DNA of 64,000 nt from a bacterium 1XD42-1 (lineage in GTDB: Bacteria; Bacillota; Clostridia; Oscillospirales; Ruminococcaceae). Made by a program: the position numbers and the translations under genes. Shown here one piece after another: positions 52,652 to 61,548 of this stretch. Position 1 is the stretch's first letter. Every line of letters begins with the position of its first letter. The notes under the pieces were generated by a model. The model worked only from the letters and a program-made list of their open reading frames with translations, made no database searches and was not told the DNA's origin. The stretch covers positions 1-64,000 of the forward strand of contig RAZJ01000012.1 of assembly GCA_003612625.1 (NCBI GenBank), read 5' to 3'.

Positions 52652-53842
52652 TCACCTCAAAAATTCTTTTGTTAATAAGCCAAGCCGTTTTACACCTTCT
52701 ACAATGGCTTCGTCCGCAGGCGTGGAAAAATTCATCCGGAAGGAACGGCAGGGCGTTTCCGGATCTGCTAAAAATGCAATGCCCGGTACTACTGCTACGC
52801 CCCGTTCTACTGCCTTCTGGCAGAAGCTTGTCATATCAGCCCCTTCCGGCAATGTGCACCATAAGAATAACCCGCCTTCCGGATTGGTATGGGCTACTCC
52901 GGAAGCAAATTCTTTTTCCATTGTGGAAATCATCAATTCACATTTCCCACGGTAAATCCCTTGCAGCCGGGAAAGATGACTGTCTAAATCCCGGGTCGCT
53001 AAAAACCGGTAACAAATCATCTGCGACAACATGGTGGTATGCACATCAGCACATTGTTTCCCTACTACCATTTTCGCTAAAATTTCTTTGGGCGCTATTA
53101 CATATCCTACCCGCAGGCCCGGCGCTATAATTTTGGAAAAGCTTCCCATATATATGACTGCGCCTTCTGTATCCATGGACTTGATGGACGGGATCGTTTC
53201 CCCATGGAACCGCAGATCCCCATATGGATTGTCCTCTAAAATCATTACATTATATTTTTGCGCCAGGGCTAAAACGGCTTTCCGCTTTTCCAGGCTGGTG
53301 GTAATGCCAGAAGGATTTTGAAAGTTCGGAATCATGTAAAATAATTTTACATGGGGCTTTTTCATTTCAGCTTCCAGCTTTTCCAGGTTTACCCCGTCTT
53401 CTTCCATTTCTATCCCCACCAGCTTCGCCCGATAGGAACGGAAACAATTCAAACACCCTATAAAAGAAGGATCTTCACATAATACCGTATCTCCTGGATT
53501 GATTAGGGTTTTCGTTACTAAATCTGCCCCCTGCTGCGCCCCGGAAATAATCATCAGACCTTCATTTTCTGAAATTGATATATCATAACGTGTTTTACAT
53601 AAATTGCGGACGGCTTCCAATAAAAGCGGATACCCTTCTGTTACGCCGTATTGAAGGGCATCTACTGGCTGTTCCTGCAAAATATCTGCTGTAATTTGTG
53701 CAATGTCCCCTATGGGAAAAGCATTTGGCGCTGGATTGCCTGCCGAAAATGCAATTACTTCTGGATTTGATGTTGCTTTGAGAATTTCACGGATCATGGA
53801 AGGCTGCATGGCTGCCATCCGTTCCGAAATTTCATACTGCAT
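52652..53842 (-). CDS. PLP-dependent aminotransferase (class I/II, LysN/AraT-like)
   Basis: A 396-residue fold-type I aminotransferase without a DNA-binding domain. The PLP-lysine region is YMGSFSKIIAPGLRVGY, with FQNPSG and LEDNPYGDLRF upstream. It is closest in style to 2-aminoadipate/aromatic aminotransferases derived from the MocR group. The adjacent trpS suggests aromatic amino acids, but the substrate cannot be decided. The start ATG at 53842 has no strong ribosome site in sight; GGG at a distance is the best candidate. Confidence 0.87.
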   Translation of the reverse strand: MQYEISERMAAMQPSMIREILKATSNPEVIAFSAGNPAPNAFPIGDIAQITADILQEQPVDALQYGVTEGYPLLLEAVRNLCKTRYDISISENEGLMIISGAQQGADLVTKTLINPGDTVLCEDPSFIGCLNCFRSYRAKLVGIEMEEDGVNLEKLEAEMKKPHVKLFYMIPNFQNPSGITTSLEKRKAVLALAQKYNVMILEDNPYGDLRFHGETIPSIKSMDTEGAVIYMGSFSKIIAPGLRVGYVIAPKEILAKMVVGKQCADVHTTMLSQMICYRFLATRDLDSHLSRLQGIYRGKCELMISTMEKEFASGVAHTNPEGGLFLWCTLPEGADMTSFCQKAVERGVAVVPGIAFLADPETPCRSFRMNFSTPADEAIVEGVKRLGLLTKEFLR

Positions 53843-54030
53843 AATAAAAGACCCTTTCCATATTTTTTATTGGATTGCCTATTATTTTAACACAGCAAAG
53901 TGCAGATTTCAACGGGCTTCCACCTAAAGTAAAATATCAAGTGACTTTTGTCCTTTTTTCTGGTATAATTGGAACAGGAGCTGCCCTGTTCTATTGCAGC
54001 TTTTAAAAAATTTTTGGAGGGATGATATTT

Positions 54031-54708
54031 ATGACTTATGAAGTCAAAGGTGAACCTACCCCTGTGGTCATCTGCAAGCTGAACCCTGAGGAATCTATGA
54101 TAACGGAAAAAGGCTCTATGGTCTGGATGAGCCCTAATATGGATATGCAGACTTCAGCAGGCGGTGTGGGAAAAGCCATTGGCCGGATGTTTTCCGGGGA
54201 ATCCATGTTCCAAAATATTTATACCGCTAAAGGCGGCCCTGGTATGATTGCATTTGCTTCCAGCTTCCCTGGTACCATCCGCACGGTACAAATTACTCCA
54301 GATAAACCGGTTATTGCTCAAAAATCCGCTTTTTTAGCTGCTGAACGGGGCGTCGAATTGTCTGTATTTTTCCAGAAAAAACTTGGTGCAGGCTTTTTTG
54401 GCGGGGAAGGCTTTATTATGCAAAAGCTTTCCGGCCATGGAACCGCTTTTTTAGAAATTGACGGGTATGGGGTAGAATATGATTTGGCACCCGGTGAAAA
54501 AATTGTTGTGGATACCGGGAATTTAGCCATCATGGATGCTACCTGTTCCATTGATATCCAATCTGTCAAAGGTGTAAAAAATGTTTTGTTCGGCGGCGAA
54601 GGGCTTTTCAATACTGTCATCACCGGGCCAGGACATATCCTCCTGCAAACAATGCCTATCAGCGCTTTTGCCGGAGCAATTTCTTCTGCAATCCCTTCCA
54701 AAAGCTAA
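54031..54708 (+). CDS. AIM24-family protein (TIGR00266-like)
   Basis: A 225-residue protein of the AIM24/TIGR00266 family, made of beta-strand repeats: GSMVWMSPNMDMQTSAGG, GPGMIAFASSFPGTI, LSGHGTAFLEIDGYGVEYDL and GGEGLFNTVITGPGHIL. The bacterial function is unknown. ATG at 54031 is chosen since GGAGGG lies nine bases upstream; ATG 54022 would be too close. A single-gene unit with its own terminator. Confidence 0.85.
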   Translation: MTYEVKGEPTPVVICKLNPEESMITEKGSMVWMSPNMDMQTSAGGVGKAIGRMFSGESMFQNIYTAKGGPGMIAFASSFPGTIRTVQITPDKPVIAQKSAFLAAERGVELSVFFQKKLGAGFFGGEGFIMQKLSGHGTAFLEIDGYGVEYDLAPGEKIVVDTGNLAIMDATCSIDIQSVKGVKNVLFGGEGLFNTVITGPGHILLQTMPISAFAGAISSAIPSKS

Positions 54709-54720
54709 AAAACCCCATAA

Positions 54721-54760
54721 AAAAGCTCCTGGCAAAACACCAGGAGCTTTCTTTATTTTA
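54721..54760. terminator. Bidirectional terminator after the AIM24 gene
   Basis: AAAGCTCCTGG and CCAGGAGCTTT pair perfectly around a 7-nt loop, with TCTTTATTTT behind. It also ends the convergent FliD-like gene. Confidence 0.85.
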
Positions 54761-54769
54761 TGATTCAGC

Positions 54770-56125
54770 TTAAATTAAAGAGCTCAGGAACATTCCGTTG
54801 GTATAAGCATTGACATAGCTTTGGTCACGGCCATACATATAGTTGGAATAAGATACCCCTACCGACTGCGGATACAAATTCCGGGAATTGTTCATGGCAT
54901 TTACCGTTTTGCCATAAGCATTGCTGGCAATCCCGCTGGCCCCGCCTAAAATCTTTTCTACATCCTGGGGATTCTGCTTCAAAGCCTGGGACAGTTTGCT
55001 TTCATTCACAGAAAGGGCCCCATTCATATCAACGGCAATCCCGATTTTAGATAAAGCGCCGGATTGGAAACGGGTGGTTGCGAAGGAATATGCCAAATCT
55101 GAAACGGCTGTGGAAACATCTTTATTCTCATTCAGGAATGATAATGTTTTATTATAGCTGTCTGCAAATTTTTTAATGGCGTCAATCGTCCGGGAATTAT
55201 CTACTGTTTTCCTGGAAATCTCTGTGGTACCTTCACCTTTCAGCGTAACATTGATCCGTTCACCGGATAATGTAATGTTATTGCTTTGGGAAGTCTGGTT
55301 TTCTCCGCCATTTACAGAATAAATTGCATCTTTCGCTTCCTGATCTTCTTCCATGCCGATTTTCTCTGCCAGGCTGCCGGAAAATTCAACTTCAAACTGG
55401 CTCTTGGTGCCTGTTTTATCTGCCTGGAATGTCAGTGTGCTTTGACCATTCTTTTCCGTTACGGAAGCTGTAATCCCTAAATCCCGCCCATTGACGGCTG
55501 ACGCAATTTGTTCATAATAAGATTTATTGTTCTTGGTGCTGTCAAAGTCAAAATTAAAGGTGGATTTCTTACCGTCTGCCCCAGTCAGGGTTAAGGTCGT
55601 TTTCCCGGCTAAAGTATTCCCCGTGGATTTTACTGCCGAAGAAGTATAGGACTGGGCCTGAGCGGTCTGTGTTACGTTCAGCTTGTAACTATTGGTGGAG
55701 GCCGCCATATCGCTTGTTACAGAAGCAACGTCTGAATTGCTGCTGCCGTAGCCAGTAGGACGGAAAACACTGTTGCTGCTGAATGCTTTCAATGCAGAAG
55801 AAGCCGATTTCAAATTACTGAATACGGAATTAAAATCGGAATAGAAAGCTTTGGAATTGCTTTCCTGTTTGGCAATCGCATTTAAAGAATCTTTGATGCT
55901 GGAATAGCTGCCGGAATAATATTTCTCTAACAGGCTGTAATTGATACCGCCATAGTTAGGAACCATATTGCTCCAAGAATTCCTCTGGCTGGAGCCGAAA
56001 AGACTGCTGGAACCAAACAGGCTGTTGGTGGAGCCAAAGTTCCCGTAACTGCTTCCATAGCTGCCGCCAAACAAGGAGGAATACATACTGTAATTCAAAT
56101 AGCTGCTAATGCCGTACGTCATCAT
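54770..56125 (-). CDS. FliD-like protein with Ser/Gly/Tyr-rich N-terminus
   Basis: A 451-residue protein. The N-terminal 50 residues are low complexity with repeats of SLFGSS. From about residue 130 it follows flagellar hook-associated protein 2: SYKLNVTQTAQAQSYTSSAV in the first domain and GALSKIGIAVDMNGALSVNE, then KLSQALKQNPQDVEKILGG near the C-terminus, the FliD_C pattern. The usual FliD N-terminal coiled-coil D0 start is replaced by the repeat region, and no other flagellar structural gene is nearby. ATG at 56125 follows AGGAG. It may serve as a surface protein; this is inference. Confidence 0.72.
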   Translation of the reverse strand: MMTYGISSYLNYSMYSSLFGGSYGSSYGNFGSTNSLFGSSSLFGSSQRNSWSNMVPNYGGINYSLLEKYYSGSYSSIKDSLNAIAKQESNSKAFYSDFNSVFSNLKSASSALKAFSSNSVFRPTGYGSSNSDVASVTSDMAASTNSYKLNVTQTAQAQSYTSSAVKSTGNTLAGKTTLTLTGADGKKSTFNFDFDSTKNNKSYYEQIASAVNGRDLGITASVTEKNGQSTLTFQADKTGTKSQFEVEFSGSLAEKIGMEEDQEAKDAIYSVNGGENQTSQSNNITLSGERINVTLKGEGTTEISRKTVDNSRTIDAIKKFADSYNKTLSFLNENKDVSTAVSDLAYSFATTRFQSGALSKIGIAVDMNGALSVNESKLSQALKQNPQDVEKILGGASGIASNAYGKTVNAMNNSRNLYPQSVGVSYSNYMYGRDQSYVNAYTNGMFLSSLI

Positions 56126-56248
56126 TTTCATCTCCTTATTTTAAATTCTAAAAAAATCAATCGTCTGACGATATACCTTCCCTATATCCTTAATCGGCAC
56201 TTTTGGCAATTTCTTAACCACAAATATGAAATTTTTATGGGGGAAATT

Positions 56249-57037
56249 TTACATCCCTTTTGCTTTGTTGGAACAGGCTTCCATGGCTTCCAGCACCGCG
56301 CTGCGGAACCCACGGGCTTCTAATGCCCGTACCGCCTCAATCGTTGTCCCCCCCGGAGAACAGACCATATCTTTCAATGCCCCCGGATGCAGCCCCGTTT
56401 CCAATACCATTTTGGCACTGCCCAGCACAGCCTGTGCCGCAAATTCATACGCCATGTCACGGGGCATCCCGTCCCGGACTGCCCCGTCCGCCAATGCTTC
56501 AATAAATATATACACATAAGCCGGTGAGCTGCCGCTGACCGACACTACCGCATCCATTAACCGTTCCGGAATAATGGTGCATTTCCCAAAGCTGCGCAGT
56601 AAACTGCACACATATTCCAATTCTTCCGGGGCAACAAACTGGTTATGACAAACGGCAGTCATGCCTTCCCCTACCATGGCTGGCGTATTCGGCATGGTCC
56701 GGATGATTTTTACATCTTTCCCGAAAGCTGCCGTTAACTTTTCTAAAGTCCATCCCGGCGCTATGGTAACAATACAAGTCTTTTCTGTTACAACTGGTGA
56801 AATGCTGGTGATAACTTCCTGATAAAACTGGGGCTTTATGGAAAGAAATACAATATCACAACCGGCAGCCTGTACATTATCTGTTGTAACCTGTACCCCC
56901 AATGCCTTTGCTGCATCCCTGGCTTTATCTGACAGATCCGCTGCCAGAATATCTTCTTTCCGGCCTGCGCCAGAAGCCAAAATGCCTTTCATAATGGCTT
57001 TTCCCATATTGCCTGCACCAATAAAACCTATTTTCAT
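56249..57037 (-). CDS. proC: Pyrroline-5-carboxylate reductase
   Basis: Last step of proline synthesis, NAD(P)H-dependent. ATG at 57037 is chosen because GGAGGG lies eight bases upstream; the frame extends further without family similarity. The 262-residue protein has GFIGAGNMGKAIMKGILASG, the catalytic-loop region RTMPNTPAMVGEGMTA and the C-terminal helical motif LKDMVCSPGGTTIEAVRALE. It stands as a single gene. Confidence 0.94.
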   Translation of the reverse strand: MKIGFIGAGNMGKAIMKGILASGAGRKEDILAADLSDKARDAAKALGVQVTTDNVQAAGCDIVFLSIKPQFYQEVITSISPVVTEKTCIVTIAPGWTLEKLTAAFGKDVKIIRTMPNTPAMVGEGMTAVCHNQFVAPEELEYVCSLLRSFGKCTIIPERLMDAVVSVSGSSPAYVYIFIEALADGAVRDGMPRDMAYEFAAQAVLGSAKMVLETGLHPGALKDMVCSPGGTTIEAVRALEARGFRSAVLEAMEACSNKAKGM

Positions 57038-57297
57038 AAGCCTTTCCCTCCGTTTTCTTCCTTGCAAATTTTTTATGCGGCCTTTTTTATCATACCGATA
57101 AGGAATATTCCTGTCAACGGATTCCGGTATTTTATACAAAAAATCTTCCTGCTAAAAAAGAAAGATATCTTTTATATTCTTTTTTGTAAATTTTAAATAA
57201 TCACAAATGATATTTTATAATTCAACTTATAAGAGTAAAATGATAAAAGTGGATGGAACTAGGCGCGTTTTTAACAGGATACAGACCAGCAGCTTAT

Positions 57298-57314
57298 TAT
57301 AACAGGCTGTTATA
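57298..57314 (+). promoter_or_regulatory. Perfect 17-bp palindrome before the XRE gene
   Basis: TATAACAG-G-CTGTTATA is an exact 8+8 inverted repeat, ending 28 bp before ATG 57343. This is the expected kind of operator for a Cro/C1-type autoregulator. Confidence 0.6.
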
Positions 57315-57342
57315 TTGAGAATCAAAGGAAGTGGGGCAATTT

Positions 57343-57669
57343 ATGGTTGCCGGAAGAATCCGGGAATTACGTGAAATGCAAAACCTTTCACAGGCTGAAT
57401 TAGGCAAAAAGCTAGGAATTACGCGCTCAAGCGTCAACGCATGGGAAATGGGGGTAAATCTGCCGTCTACCCATTATTTAATTGAACTGTCACGGATTTT
57501 CCGTGTTACAACAGATTATATTCTTGGGCTGTCCGCTAATGATGTCATTATTTTGGATGGGCTTTCCCAGGAAGAAAAAAGTATTTTGCAAAGCCTCGTT
57601 TGTTATTTCCGTATGAAAGAACCAAAACCTTTCCTGGAATATGAGCTGGCCTGTGAAAAAAAGAATTAA
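57343..57669 (+). CDS. XRE-family regulator, small
   Basis: A 108-residue protein with a Cro/C1 helix-turn-helix (RIRELREMQNLSQAELGKKL, then GITRSSVNAWEMGVNLPSTH; DYILGLS) and a short C-terminal helix region. ATG at 57343 is preferred to GTG 57331 because GTG lies almost on AAGGA. It is just upstream of the FapA-like gene, but a separate promoter and a 220-bp gap lie between. Confidence 0.87.
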   Translation: MVAGRIRELREMQNLSQAELGKKLGITRSSVNAWEMGVNLPSTHYLIELSRIFRVTTDYILGLSANDVIILDGLSQEEKSILQSLVCYFRMKEPKPFLEYELACEKKN

Positions 57670-57728
57670 AAAGAAATATTTTTCCGCTTTTTGACATCAA
57701 AAGAATACATATTTTTCAACTTGGGATA

Positions 57729-57757
57729 TATACATTGGTGAAAAAATTTGATATAAT
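57729..57757 (+). promoter_or_regulatory. Extended -10 promoter of the FapA-like gene
   Basis: TGATATAAT (57749-57757) is a perfect extended -10; TATACA 17 bp upstream (57729-57734) is a weak -35. About 125 nt of leader follow before ATG 57889. No cyclic-di-GMP riboswitch fold was recognised in it. Confidence 0.55.
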
Positions 57758-57888
57758 GAATAGCAAGATAAGTGTGGTATGGTTAGATGCCCTGTATTCC
57801 GATCCAGTTGAAAGCCTAACAATTGGAAAGGAATCAGGTACCTTTTGCCCAAATCGAAAATATAATCCTTTTGAAGGGGGTGGCAAGT

Positions 57889-59709
57889 ATGGCGGAATCC
57901 CAAAAAACAATAGATGAATCTACGGCAGAACCAGAATCTCAAAGTATGTTAATGCGCCTTGTGGTTATGGCGAAACGGAAAATGGCCCAGCGGGAAGCGG
58001 ATGAAGCGGAAAGAGCCCAGGAAGAGCTTGAACAGCGGAAGTTTGAATCCCGTGTTGCCCGCTTTGAGCGAAGCGAAGCAGAAGAAGCCAAAAAAGCTTC
58101 AAAAGCAGAAGCCGCAGCCAAAATGGGAAAAAACAACCCTTTATACATATTAAAGCAAAAATATACCAACCAATCAGTGAATCCTCAATACGATGCTCTT
58201 TATTCCGACTTTATGCTGGGAAACAAAGAGCCTATTGCTGATGAACGGCGGTGCCTCCAGTCCATGCAGCGGATGGCGCAGCAAACTTTGCAGGCCTTAA
58301 ACGCTCAGGAAGAAGCCCTCCGCAGAGATCCGGAAAAAACTCTGGAACCAATGCCTGCCCGATTTTATGTCCAGTCCACTGGCAATCAAATGCGGGCCTG
58401 GGGATTTGTATTTGCGCCTGTTTATGGCGGCGCACCTGTTACAGAAGAATTGATCCGTTCTGAATTGGCAAAGCTTAATATCGTTTATGGTGTTGATGAC
58501 GCATCAATTGCTGAAATTGTCTTAAAACGGCAATATTTTATGCTGTTTCCTGTGGCCTTAGGAAAAGCGCCTGTAAATGGCAGGGATGGCCGGATTGAGG
58601 AATATTTTCTTCGGAAATCCAGCTTCCGTCCTCAGGACAACGATGACGGAAGCGTTGACTATAAAAATTTAGGCTGGATTCAAAATGTAGAAGCCGGAAG
58701 CACAATTTGCGATATTATCCCTCCTACGGAAGCAGTGGACGGGATCAATATTCAAGGTATCGCTGTCCCTGGCCGTGACGGAAAAGCTCCTATCCCGCCA
58801 AAAGGGAAAAATACCGAGATTACAGAGGACGGACTGCGGCTCATTGCTTCTGTCAGCGGCCAGGTGGAATTTAACCGCAACCAGTTTAATGTTGAACAGC
58901 TTCTGACCATCCGTGGAGATGTGGACAGCTCCACAGGAAATATTGATATATTAGGGAATGTTGTCATTACCGGCAATGTCCGTGATGGGTTCATTGTCAA
59001 AGCAACCGGAGATATTACCATTAAAGGACAAGTCGAAGGTGCTATTATCATAGCTGGCGGCAATGTCCAGATCGGCATGGGCATGAATGGCGGCTTAACC
59101 GGCAATCTGGAGGCGGTCGGGGACATCCGGACAAAATATTTGGAAAACTGCACCGCCCATGCCGGAGGCTGCGTCTATTCCGACAGCATCGTCAATTCCA
59201 GCGTATCCAGCGATCAGGATATTGATATTACTTTCGGGCTGGGGGCTATTATCGGCGGCACCATTATGGCTGCCCATTCCATCAGTGCCAAGCTGATTGG
59301 AAACAAATCTAACCGTACTACCGCTATTATTCTTGGAGGTACTCCAGGGGTACTGAAAGAGAAAAGTGAAACAGAAGCTGAACTGAATCAGATTAACGTT
59401 TCCATTGCAGAACTCCGTAAAAACCTGGATTATTTGTCCAAGGCTAAAACTTTAACACCGGAATATAAGAAAATGCAAAACAGCTTTAAATTAAAGCTTT
59501 CTACGGAAAATATCCGTCTGGCAAAGCTCAAAAAACGCCTTGATGAAATCCAGGCCAACTTAAATCCTGAAAACTGCCGGTTAAACTGCAAAACCATTTA
59601 CCCCATTACGCAAATTACCATCGGCAGTGCTACCCGGATTATCCGTGAGCCTTCCAATAACTGTTGTGTGTTCTATGCCCACGGCGAAGTGTGTCTCGGC
59701 TCGATTTAA
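57889..59709 (+). CDS. FapA-like protein (DUF342)
   Basis: A 606-residue protein. ATG at 57889 lies after GGGGGTGG. Residues about 15-80 form a charged coiled coil (KRKMAQREADEAERAQEELE), and the central part is the FapA/DUF342 domain with repeats such as GDVDSSTGNIDILGNVVITG and GDITIKGQVEGAIIIAGGNV, a right-handed beta-helix like that of polymerising scaffolds; a second coiled coil (about 500-570) follows. DUF342 proteins include B. subtilis FapA/YlxF-type flagellar-cluster proteins and bacterial scaffolds. The neighbouring CheY/CheX genes fit a taxis or envelope-scaffold role. Confidence 0.8.
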   Translation: MAESQKTIDESTAEPESQSMLMRLVVMAKRKMAQREADEAERAQEELEQRKFESRVARFERSEAEEAKKASKAEAAAKMGKNNPLYILKQKYTNQSVNPQYDALYSDFMLGNKEPIADERRCLQSMQRMAQQTLQALNAQEEALRRDPEKTLEPMPARFYVQSTGNQMRAWGFVFAPVYGGAPVTEELIRSELAKLNIVYGVDDASIAEIVLKRQYFMLFPVALGKAPVNGRDGRIEEYFLRKSSFRPQDNDDGSVDYKNLGWIQNVEAGSTICDIIPPTEAVDGINIQGIAVPGRDGKAPIPPKGKNTEITEDGLRLIASVSGQVEFNRNQFNVEQLLTIRGDVDSSTGNIDILGNVVITGNVRDGFIVKATGDITIKGQVEGAIIIAGGNVQIGMGMNGGLTGNLEAVGDIRTKYLENCTAHAGGCVYSDSIVNSSVSSDQDIDITFGLGAIIGGTIMAAHSISAKLIGNKSNRTTAIILGGTPGVLKEKSETEAELNQINVSIAELRKNLDYLSKAKTLTPEYKKMQNSFKLKLSTENIRLAKLKKRLDEIQANLNPENCRLNCKTIYPITQITIGSATRIIREPSNNCCVFYAHGEVCLGSI

Positions 59710-59740
59710 TCCGGTCCTTTTCCCAGAAACAAAAATGTGG

Positions 59741-59778
59741 AAAAAGCTGCTGTGCATTAGTGCACAGCAGCTTTTTTA
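59741..59778. terminator. Strong terminator between the FapA-like gene and cheY
   Basis: AAAAAGCTGCTGTGCA and TGCACAGCAGCTTTTTT pair perfectly over 16 bp with a 4-nt loop. T and A runs on both sides make it bidirectional. Confidence 0.9.
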
Positions 59779-59835
59779 TATCGCTTTTATTTTTGGAGTT
59801 TTTTATTTCTCCCTGTTTTCCACACCTTTTTCAGT

Positions 59836-60210
59836 TTAAGCATTTTCTTCTTCAAAAACTTTGGAAAGTGCTTCCAATAACAGGGCTTTTTCAATGGGCT
59901 TAAATAAGAACCCTTTTGCTCCAATTTCAGTTGCACGGGTCATGGTATCATCATAAGCCAATGAACTGACTACAATAATTTTGGCATCAGGATGTACTTT
60001 TAAAATTTCCGCAGAGGCTTCAAACCCGTCAATCCCTGGCAGAACAATATCCATTGTTACTACATCAGGCATGCATTGGTCATAACAGGCTACCGCTCCT
60101 TCTCCATCCTTACTGTAACCAACGACTTCGAATTCTGACTTATTCAGAAAGAATTTGATTTCTTCGTACATAAACTTGGAGTCATCTACCACCATGACTT
60201 TCTTCCCCAT
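59836..60210 (-). CDS. cheY: CheY-like single-domain response regulator
   Basis: A 124-residue receiver domain without an output domain. Acidic pocket Asp9-Asp10 (VVDDS), phosphoacceptor Asp54 (VTMDIVLPG), Ser82/83 (VSSLA) and Lys104 (FLFKP) are all present, so it should be phosphorylated by a histidine kinase. ATG at 60210 follows GAGGGG. It lies 36 bp after cheX in one operon; CheX is a phosphatase of such proteins. No CheA or methyl-accepting receptor is in the window. Confidence 0.88.
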   Translation of the reverse strand: MGKKVMVVDDSKFMYEEIKFFLNKSEFEVVGYSKDGEGAVACYDQCMPDVVTMDIVLPGIDGFEASAEILKVHPDAKIIVVSSLAYDDTMTRATEIGAKGFLFKPIEKALLLEALSKVFEEENA

Positions 60211-60246
60211 GATCAATTCCCCTCTTAATTGTTTTTCCTTTCCAAA

Positions 60247-60708
60247 TTACTGCTTCTCTGGATACCGACCTTCTACTTGGAAATTCCCCGCTATGCTTTT
60301 ATAGGATACTTCCAGCATGCCGCCGGGACAGTCATCCACTACATAAAAGCCGCGGTAATATTCCGGAATGCCGATACGAGCCGATCCATTGGTTAAACGG
60401 TTGATTTTAGAAATAACATGTCCACAGAGAATATTAAAATATTCTTTGACATATACTTCCTCCATTTCCGAATCCTCAACAGGCCGGCGGGCCATTTTTT
60501 CTGCGATATACCGAAGCAGCCGTGTCTGCGCATGGCAGACTACTTTAATTTGAAAGCTCCCAGTGGTTGCTGTATATAAAGATGCTATATCGTCATCTTC
60601 TTCTAATAAGGAACTTGGTGCCCGTTCCAAATCAATTCCCGCTAGACGCTTTGTAATATCACGTACCGCATCATCCAATATCTTTTGAATATCAATTTCA
60701 CTTTCCAA
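60247..60708 (-). CDS. cheX: CheX-like CheY-P phosphatase
   Basis: A 153-residue protein of the CheC/CheX/FliY family. The catalytic ExxN motif is EYFN with Glu89 and Asn92 (VKEYFNILCGHVISKINRL). Only one such motif is present, as in CheX. The two halves form the alpha/beta fold that binds phospho-CheY, so the partner is the cheY product downstream. The start is TTG at 60708 with GGGGGG twelve bases before, weak support, so the 5' end is uncertain. Confidence 0.75.
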   Translation of the reverse strand: MESEIDIQKILDDAVRDITKRLAGIDLERAPSSLLEEDDDIASLYTATTGSFQIKVVCHAQTRLLRYIAEKMARRPVEDSEMEEVYVKEYFNILCGHVISKINRLTNGSARIGIPEYYRGFYVVDDCPGGMLEVSYKSIAGNFQVEGRYPEKQ

Positions 60709-60812
60709 GGTCGCATGTTCCCCCCTTTGCTATCCTTGGTGGTTTTCTCCAGAATAGCCTGGCTGTCAGCAAATATTTTTTTATATTTATCTATGATTTG
60801 CTGTCCAATCAT
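60642..60812 (-). CDS. Possible short reading frame overlapping the cheX start
   Basis: A 56-residue frame MIGQQIIDKYKKIFADSQAI and onward, with GGGTGGG five bases before ATG 60812. It lies inside the cheX leader (promoter 60871-60899) and overlaps the cheX start in another frame. The first part could be a helix; the rest reads like leader sequence. It could be an upstream coupling frame or a shadow. Low confidence. Confidence 0.25.
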   Translation of the reverse strand: MIGQQIIDKYKKIFADSQAILEKTTKDSKGGNMRPWKVKLIFKRYWMMRYVILQSV

Positions 60813-60870
60813 GGAAGCCCACCCAAGAAATCCATCGTTCCATAAAGGTGTCCAAAAATGCCCTGCCCTT

Positions 60871-60899
60871 ATTGTATCATACATAAAGGGTTAATACAA
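60871..60899 (-). promoter_or_regulatory. Promoter of the cheX-cheY operon
   Basis: On the minus strand TTGTAT (60899-60894), 17 bp, TACAAT (60876-60871). Confidence 0.6.
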
Positions 60900-60948
60900 T
60901 GACCATGTTCCACAAAAATTTCCTTTCCTTTCCTATCCCAGCCTTCTT

Positions 60949-61548
60949 TTAAAAGTCAAATTGTACCAGCTTTTCTGCCTGCTCTAATACAATCGGCTGG
61001 GGCGAAAGGCCCTTTTCTCTAACGCAAAGGGATATAATATGTTTTTCTGCTGCACACTGCCGGAATAAATATCCCCCCTGGCAAAAATATAAGCTGTCCC
61101 CTTCTCCCGGTGAAAAAGCTGCTTCTGCCAAAGGAAAGGATAATCCCTGCCCTGTGGCTTTGATAAAAGCTTCTTTTAAAGTCCATAGCCGGAAAAAAGC
61201 AAAATCAGGATCTGCACTCCTCTCTAAATAGGCCGTTTCTTCTGGGGAACATGCCCTGCGGATTGCCGCACCTGGTTTTCTTTCAAAAGATTCCGCGTCA
61301 ATCCCGCATTCCCGCTTCCCAATGGCAAAAGCCGCTAATCCCCGGCAGTGGGTTAAATTAAACTGGATCGATGATCCTTTTAAATAAGGCTTTCCATATG
61401 GCCCCTTCTCAAAAAATTCCGGCCCGGGCGAAAATCCCATTTCTTTTAAGACCGCGTCCCGCAGCCAGTGTGCTTCTTCCCGCAGCCTGCGCCCATAATC
61501 CTGGCGGCTTTCTTCCGGAGCAGGCGGTACCCAATGCAGACGGATCAT
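60949..61548 (-). CDS. 4'-phosphopantetheinyl transferase (Sfp type)
   Basis: Transfers phosphopantetheine from CoA to carrier proteins. The 199-residue protein has the Sfp motifs GPYGKPYL, FNLTHCRGLAAFAIG, GIDAE (metal-binding Asp and Glu) and LWTLKEAFIKATGQGL. Carrier-protein genes such as NRPS/PKS are not in the window, so it may serve fatty-acid ACP or remote loci. It overlaps the hydrolase stop by 4 bp (ATGA), indicating an operon. Confidence 0.9.
   Translation of the reverse strand: MIRLHWVPPAPEESRQDYGRRLREEAHWLRDAVLKEMGFSPGPEFFEKGPYGKPYLKGSSIQFNLTHCRGLAAFAIGKRECGIDAESFERKPGAAIRRACSPEETAYLERSADPDFAFFRLWTLKEAFIKATGQGLSFPLAEAAFSPGEGDSLYFCQGGYLFRQCAAEKHIISLCVREKGLSPQPIVLEQAEKLVQFDF

Noticed and set aside
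53843-54030. T-box leader for the aminotransferase-trpS pair
   Set aside because: The conserved T-box sequence and antiterminator hairpin were looked for and not found upstream of 53842.
57758-57888. Cyclic-di-GMP riboswitch in the leader of the FapA-like gene
   Set aside because: The leader is long but lacks the conserved GEMM sequence elements; no other riboswitch class was recognised.
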